Part shown: one piece after another, positions 6,931-10,377 of the stretch
How positions within the stretch are numbered: the first letter of the stretch is position 1
How the letters are laid out: the number at the start of each line of letters is the position of its first letter
Assembly: GCA_028871235.1 (NCBI GenBank)
Contig: JAGWNO010000071.1
Location: forward strand, 1-10,377
DNA: 10,377 bases
Direction of reading: 5' to 3'
Origin: Gammaproteobacteria bacterium
GTDB lineage: Bacteria > Pseudomonadota > Gammaproteobacteria > Natronospirales > REEB76
The notes under the pieces: model-generated
The model's database searches: none
Told to the model about the DNA's origin: nothing
Seen by the model: only the letters and a program-made list of their open reading frames with translations
Translations under genes and position numbers: made by a program

Positions 6931-8808
6931 CCTACCGCTGTGTACTTCATCCTTGATTTCGACAGCACCCTGGTGCGCGTCGAAACCCTCGAAGTGATGG
7001 CTGGCTTCCTGCCCGACAGCACCGCCGTGAAAGAACGGATCAGGATGCTTACCGACGCCGCTATGGACGGTAAGCTGGATTTTCGTACGGCCCTGGCGGA
7101 ACGTCTCAAGATCCTGCATGTGCATCGCGAGCTGCTGCCGCAATTGATCGCGCGTCTCAAAAACGAAATTTCCCCGTCCTTCGTCCGCAACCGTGCGTTC
7201 CTGAGCGCTCACGCCGAACGCATCCACGTGGTCACCAGCGGCTTCCGTGAACTGGTGGTACCGGTGGCGGAAAGCCTGGGCCTGCGTGCCTCTCACGTGC
7301 ACGCCAACAGCCTTACTTTCGACAGCCAGGGTTACGTGGATGGCTGCGACTGGCGCAACCCGCTCAGCGAGGACGGCGGCAAACCGAAAGTCGTCGCCTC
7401 CCTCAAGCTGCCCGGCGAGGTGGTGGCGGTGGGGGACGGCTGGAGCGATTACGAGATTTACCGGGCCGGCGCTGCCCGGCGTTTCTACGCCTTCACCGAG
7501 AACGTGCGGCGCGAGCGAGTAGTGCAAATCGCGGAACGCGTGGCGCCCAGTTTCGACGAGGTGCTGTACGACTGCGGCTTCCGCGGCGCGGTGTCCTACC
7601 CCAAAAACCGCCTCAAGGTGCTGCTGCTGGAAAACATCCATGCCGATGCGCTGGCCGCCTTTGGGCAGGAGGGTTACGCGGTGGAAACGATTCCTGGCAG
7701 CCTCGACGGCGCCGCGCTGGCGGAGCGGCTCACCGACGTGGCCATCCTCGGCATCCGCTCCAAGACCCAGCTCACGGGAAAGGTGCTGGCACCGGCGAAA
7801 CGCCTGCTGGCCGTGGGCGCCTTCTGCATCGGTACCAACCAGATTGACCTGATTGCCTGCGAGCGCGGCGGCATAGCGGTATTCAACGCGCCCTTCAGCA
7901 ACACCCGCTCGGTGGTGGAACTGGCCCTCGCCGAGGTCATCCTGCTGATGCGCGGCATCCCCGAAAAGATGCGCCTGATGGACCGGGGCACGTGGGACAA
8001 ATCCGCAAAGGGCGCTCACGAAGTCCGCGGCAAGCGCCTCGGTATCATCGGCTACGGCAACATCGGCATGCAGCTCTCGGTGCTGGCGGAATCGCTGGGC
8101 ATGGAAGTGTGTTTCTACGATGTGGCGGAAAAACTTGCGCTTGGCAGGGCACAGAAATGCGGCTCGCTGAACGAAGTGCTGGACATCTCGGACGCAGTCA
8201 CGGTGCATGTGGACGGCCGCAAGGAAAACACCAATCTCATAGGTGCTCCCGAATTCGCGCGCATGCGGCCCGGCGCCGTATTCCTGAATCTGAGCCGCGG
8301 CCATGTGGTTGACCTGGAAGCACTTTACGAGCAGCTCGCATCCGGCCGCCTGCGCGGGGCGGTGGTGGATGTGTTTCCCGAGGAGCCGCGCGCCAACGGC
8401 GAAGCGTTTGACCATCCGCTGCGCAAACTGCCCAACGCCCTGCTTACACCGCATATCGGCGGCAGCACGCTGGAAGCCCAGCAGGATATCGGCCACTTCG
8501 TCAGTAACCGCATCATCGATTACATCAACACCGGCTCCACCGAGAACAGCGTCAACTTTCCGGCGCTGCGCCTGCCGCCCCAGGCGGATGCCCACCGGCT
8601 CATCCACGTGCATGAGAACGTGCCCGGCATCCTGGCACGCATAAATCAGACGCTCGCTGCCCACGGCACCAATATCCTCGGCCAGTATCTCAAGACCAAC
8701 GAACGTATCGGCTACGTCATCACCGACATCGACAAGAATTACTCCGAAGCCGTGATCACGGACATCCGGCAGATCCCGCACACCCTGCGTTTCCGCGCCC
8801 TGTATTGA
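6928..8808 (+). CDS. Bifunctional phosphoserine phosphatase / D-3-phosphoglycerate dehydrogenase fusion
   Basis: The 626-residue protein joins the first and last enzymes of serine synthesis. Residues 1-215 are a HAD-IB phosphatase: motif I is DFDST (D10 nucleophile, D12), motif II VTSGF (T103/S104), motif III lysine K152 or K154, and motif IV GDGWSD (D170, D174). Residues about 228-545 are the NAD-dependent dehydrogenase, with Rossmann glycines GYGNIG (375-380) and catalytic R457 (NLSRG), E486 (FPEEP) and H509 (TPHIGGST). Residues about 555-626 are an ACT domain. As in E. coli SerA, serine-site residues are kept (H562 and N564 in HVHENVPG, and N582), so feedback inhibition by L-serine is expected. 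The middle step (SerC transaminase) is absent from the window. All key residues of both halves are intact. The start fits HAD proteins, although it lacks a ribosome site. The phosphatase substrate is inferred from the fusion and could be a related phospho-compound. Confidence 0.9.
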   Translation: MPTAVYFILDFDSTLVRVETLEVMAGFLPDSTAVKERIRMLTDAAMDGKLDFRTALAERLKILHVHRELLPQLIARLKNEISPSFVRNRAFLSAHAERIHVVTSGFRELVVPVAESLGLRASHVHANSLTFDSQGYVDGCDWRNPLSEDGGKPKVVASLKLPGEVVAVGDGWSDYEIYRAGAARRFYAFTENVRRERVVQIAERVAPSFDEVLYDCGFRGAVSYPKNRLKVLLLENIHADALAAFGQEGYAVETIPGSLDGAALAERLTDVAILGIRSKTQLTGKVLAPAKRLLAVGAFCIGTNQIDLIACERGGIAVFNAPFSNTRSVVELALAEVILLMRGIPEKMRLMDRGTWDKSAKGAHEVRGKRLGIIGYGNIGMQLSVLAESLGMEVCFYDVAEKLALGRAQKCGSLNEVLDISDAVTVHVDGRKENTNLIGAPEFARMRPGAVFLNLSRGHVVDLEALYEQLASGRLRGAVVDVFPEEPRANGEAFDHPLRKLPNALLTPHIGGSTLEAQQDIGHFVSNRIIDYINTGSTENSVNFPALRLPPQADAHRLIHVHENVPGILARINQTLAAHGTNILGQYLKTNERIGYVITDIDKNYSEAVITDIRQIPHTLRFRALY

Positions 8809-8958
8809 TACCGGCAGACCCTTGTGGAGCCAGACAACACCAGGGGCCGCCGTTCTGAAAGTCTTTGTCCGCTGCAGATGTTTTAACAAACTGTGACGCG
8901 GGCCGGTGTGTTTGCCGTCACCTTCAATACTGGCCTGTGGCGGTAAACCCCGGTACAA

Positions 8959-8970
8959 CCCCCTTGGGGG
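8959..8970. repeat. CCCCC-TT-GGGGG inverted repeat
   Basis: This is a perfect 12-base dyad in the 247-base gap between the serine gene and the sigma factor. It has no T-tract, so it is not a standard terminator. It could be an operator or chance in GC-rich DNA. The rest of the gap holds an imperfect stem (8910-8917 with 8941-8948) and nothing else recognisable. Confidence 0.3.
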
Positions 8971-9023
8971 CCTGTTCGCCCCACCACATGGGTACGCCCG
9001 GCGGCACCGCATACCGGCAGAAT

Positions 9024-9050
9024 GGACCCTTCCCCACCCGAAAAACGTCT
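9024..9050 (+). promoter_or_regulatory. Candidate ECF-type promoter upstream of the sigma factor
   Basis: GGACCC (9024-9029), a 16-base spacer and CGTCT (9046-9050) resemble the GGAACC-N16-CGTCT pattern recognised by many ECF sigma factors, which often drive their own genes. Transcription would start at about 9056-9058, on the proposed ATG, implying a leaderless message or use of the ATG at 9086. The -35 match is imperfect. Confidence 0.25.
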
Positions 9051-9055
9051 GTACC

Positions 9056-9664
9056 ATGATGAAGGTGATTTCACTCAAAACCGCGATGGGAAAGGCTGTT
9101 GACCGCCAAAGGCGTTTCACAGCCCTGGTGGGTCCGCATCTGGATCCACTCTATCGAACCGCCTACCGGTTCACCGGACATCCACAGGATGCCGAGGATC
9201 TGGTGCAGGAACTGTTGCTGCGGCTCTACCGCAAATACGACCGGCTTGGGCAGATGGACAACCCCCGTTTCTGGCTCACACGGGCATTGCATAACCTGTT
9301 CGTGGATCAGTGGCGCCGGGAACGGCACACCCCGTTACACAATCGCCATGAGGTTCCCTGGGATGAATTGCTTGAGAGTGAAGGTTCACTCAAGGAGGAT
9401 CCGGAACGGCTGGCGCAGTCCGATGCAGTCCGGGAAAGAATCGTGTCTTCACTCTATCTGCTGGGCAGGGAGCACCGCGCGATCCTGGTCATGCATGACA
9501 TGGAAGGGCATACCCTGAACGAGTTATGCGTACTCCTCGCCCTCCCCCTAGGCACCGTCAAATCCCGGCTATTCCGCGCCCGGCGCAAGCTCAGGACGCT
9601 GTTGGAGGGAGGGACCCCTGCGCAGGGAATCAGCGTGTTACTGCATGAGGCACCTGAAATATGA
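9056..9664 (+). CDS. ECF-family RNA polymerase sigma factor
   Basis: This 202-residue protein is an extracytoplasmic-function sigma factor that redirects RNA polymerase to a small regulon. Sigma region 2 spans about residues 22-90 (LYRTAYRFTGHPQDAEDLVQ, then FWLTRALHNLFVDQWRR). Region 4 spans about 126-183, with the helix-turn-helix recognition helix in LPLGTVKSRLFRARRKL (163-179). Regions 1.1 and 3 are missing, as usual for the class. The start is uncertain: ATGs at 9056, 9059 and 9086 all lack a Shine-Dalgarno sequence. The last would give 192 residues and fits typical ECF N-termini about as well; an upstream GTG at 8906 adds unrelated residues and is rejected. The stop overlaps the next gene's start as ATGA, so the pair is translationally coupled. 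Its regulon is unknown. Confidence 0.9.
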   Translation: MMKVISLKTAMGKAVDRQRRFTALVGPHLDPLYRTAYRFTGHPQDAEDLVQELLLRLYRKYDRLGQMDNPRFWLTRALHNLFVDQWRRERHTPLHNRHEVPWDELLESEGSLKEDPERLAQSDAVRERIVSSLYLLGREHRAILVMHDMEGHTLNELCVLLALPLGTVKSRLFRARRKLRTLLEGGTPAQGISVLLHEAPEI

Positions 9665-10332
9665 ACTGCGATACCTGCAATACATTGCTGGCAATCTGTC
9701 TGGCTGGAGATATGGAAGATCAGCCGCCGCCGGCCGTACGCGCGCATCTCGAAGCTTGTTCCGGTTGCCGGCGTGACTGGCAAGTGAATCGGCGCTTGTC
9801 CAGGGCACTGCATGATACCCTCCCGCCAGCCGTGCCCGCCGAATTCTCCCAACGGGTATTGACCAATGTTTATGCCACGGACCAGCGCCGGCATCGGCGT
9901 AGCGCCGCAATCTGGGCAATCGCCGCCACTTTCGTGTTGGGTATCGGTGTCGGTCTCGGTATCCAGCGGCTCGCGCCGGAAAATGCGGGCTACCTGGTGA
10001 ACAACGGCGGAATCATCCTGCGGAGTGACGCGGATACCACCGTGCGGCTGGCCTTCAATGCGGGTAATACCATCCGCGATGTGCGTTTCACGGTTTCCCT
10101 GCCACAGGGCATCGAGATCGAAGGGCACCCCGGCGAGCGCCGCGTCAGCTGGCTCGGTGAACTCAAGAAAGGCCGTAATCTGCTCAACTTGCGCGTCATT
10201 GCCCATGCCGGGGCCCGCGGGATACTGGTGGCGGATCTGCGTCATGGCAGCAGTGAAAAGACTTTCCGGGTCCCCTTGCAGTCCGCTCAACATGAGTCCC
10301 TATGGCACAGACTGCGCCGGACCTTGACCTGA
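9661..10332 (+). CDS. Membrane anti-sigma factor with zinc-finger (ZAS) domain and periplasmic domain
   Basis: The 223-residue protein should hold the neighbouring sigma factor inactive at the membrane until a signal arrives. Its cytoplasmic head has the zinc anti-sigma motif H29-x3-C33-x2-C36, with further cysteines at 3, 6 and 13 (MNCDTC start, as in zf-HC2 proteins). One transmembrane helix spans about 81-101 after a basic stretch (RRHRR), predicting an N-in topology. Residues 102-223 form a periplasmic domain with a predicted beta-sandwich look: alternating strands such as DVRFTVSLPQGIEIEG and RNLLNLRVIAHA. This domain is the likely sensor. The ATG overlaps the sigma stop by four bases, and GAGG lies about ten bases upstream. 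The specific signal and any protease that releases the sigma factor are not visible here. Confidence 0.85.
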   Translation: MNCDTCNTLLAICLAGDMEDQPPPAVRAHLEACSGCRRDWQVNRRLSRALHDTLPPAVPAEFSQRVLTNVYATDQRRHRRSAAIWAIAATFVLGIGVGLGIQRLAPENAGYLVNNGGIILRSDADTTVRLAFNAGNTIRDVRFTVSLPQGIEIEGHPGERRVSWLGELKKGRNLLNLRVIAHAGARGILVADLRHGSSEKTFRVPLQSAQHESLWHRLRRTLT

Positions 10333-10366
10333 CGGCGAATGATTCGACGGGAATGTTAAAATCAGC

Positions 10367-10372
10367 AGGAGA
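10367..10372 (+). promoter_or_regulatory. Ribosome binding site of a gene starting just past the right edge
   Basis: AGGAGA sits five bases from the window end, preceded by TAAAAT (10357-10362), which could be a -10 box. A start codon would be expected within the next few bases outside the window. No suitable -35 was found at the right spacing, so the gene may instead continue the sigma/anti-sigma operon. Confidence 0.5.
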
Positions 10373-10377
10373 TATTG

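Noticed and set aside
8910..8948. Imperfect stem GTTTGCCG / CGGTAAAC with a 23-base loop
   Set aside because: It needs a G-U pair and a long loop and lacks a T-tract, so it is not supported as a terminator or riboswitch.
8906..9055. Upstream GTG start extending the sigma factor by 50 residues
   Set aside because: The added residues do not resemble an ECF N-terminus, and there is no ribosome site.
6598..9120. 840-codon open frame on the minus strand, opposite the serine enzyme
   Set aside because: It is a GC-rich shadow of the clearly conserved SerB-SerA gene. Its translation shows no recognisable domain and it extends across intergenic DNA.

Overview
The window is GC-rich, densely coding DNA that looks like a gammaproteobacterial chromosome, probably near the Xanthomonadales/Nevskiales. 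This rests on the E. coli-type SerA half of one gene, the CBM9/DUF5916 outer-membrane barrel, the DUF4097 beta-repeat protein and the ECF sigma/anti-sigma pair. The taxon is inferred from family resemblance, not measured. No tRNA, rRNA, CRISPR array, transposase or complete mobile element was seen.

Layout. (1) 1-580: a broken metallo-beta-lactamase-fold hydrolase of the ETHE1-like persulfide dioxygenase type, with two frame changes and a missing C-terminus. (2) 707-1105: a small MAPEG-family membrane protein. (3) 1120-2469, minus strand: a secreted M28 zinc aminopeptidase with a C-terminal fibronectin III-like domain, convergent with MAPEG. (4) 2470-2648: a divergent promoter region with stacked GGGAC/GTCCC inverted repeats and a sigma-70-like promoter. 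(5) 2649-4281: a two-gene unit encoding an exported DUF4097 protein with eleven SGD repeats, then a lipoprotein with bactofilin-like repeats, followed by a candidate terminator. (6) 4412-6604: a CBM9 + DUF5916 outer-membrane beta-barrel. (7) 6605-6927: a gene-poor gap with a possible DUF4097 C-terminal remnant and a hairpin that covers the next start codon. (8) 6928-8808: a phosphoserine phosphatase/phosphoglycerate dehydrogenase fusion (SerB-SerA) with a C-terminal ACT domain. (9) 9056-10332: an ECF sigma factor overlapping by ATGA with a one-pass anti-sigma factor; a Shine-Dalgarno sequence at the right edge implies another gene just outside.

How the genes fit together. Genes 4, 5 and 6 share a direction and are all predicted to be exported: a repeat solenoid protein, a lipoprotein with similar beta-strand repeats, and an outer-membrane barrel. 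They may form an envelope module. The sigma/anti-sigma pair 2.4 kb downstream could sense the envelope, but nothing in the sequence ties it to that module. The SerB-SerA fusion is a housekeeping biosynthetic enzyme with an unusual domain arrangement and is the clearest enzymatic curiosity here.
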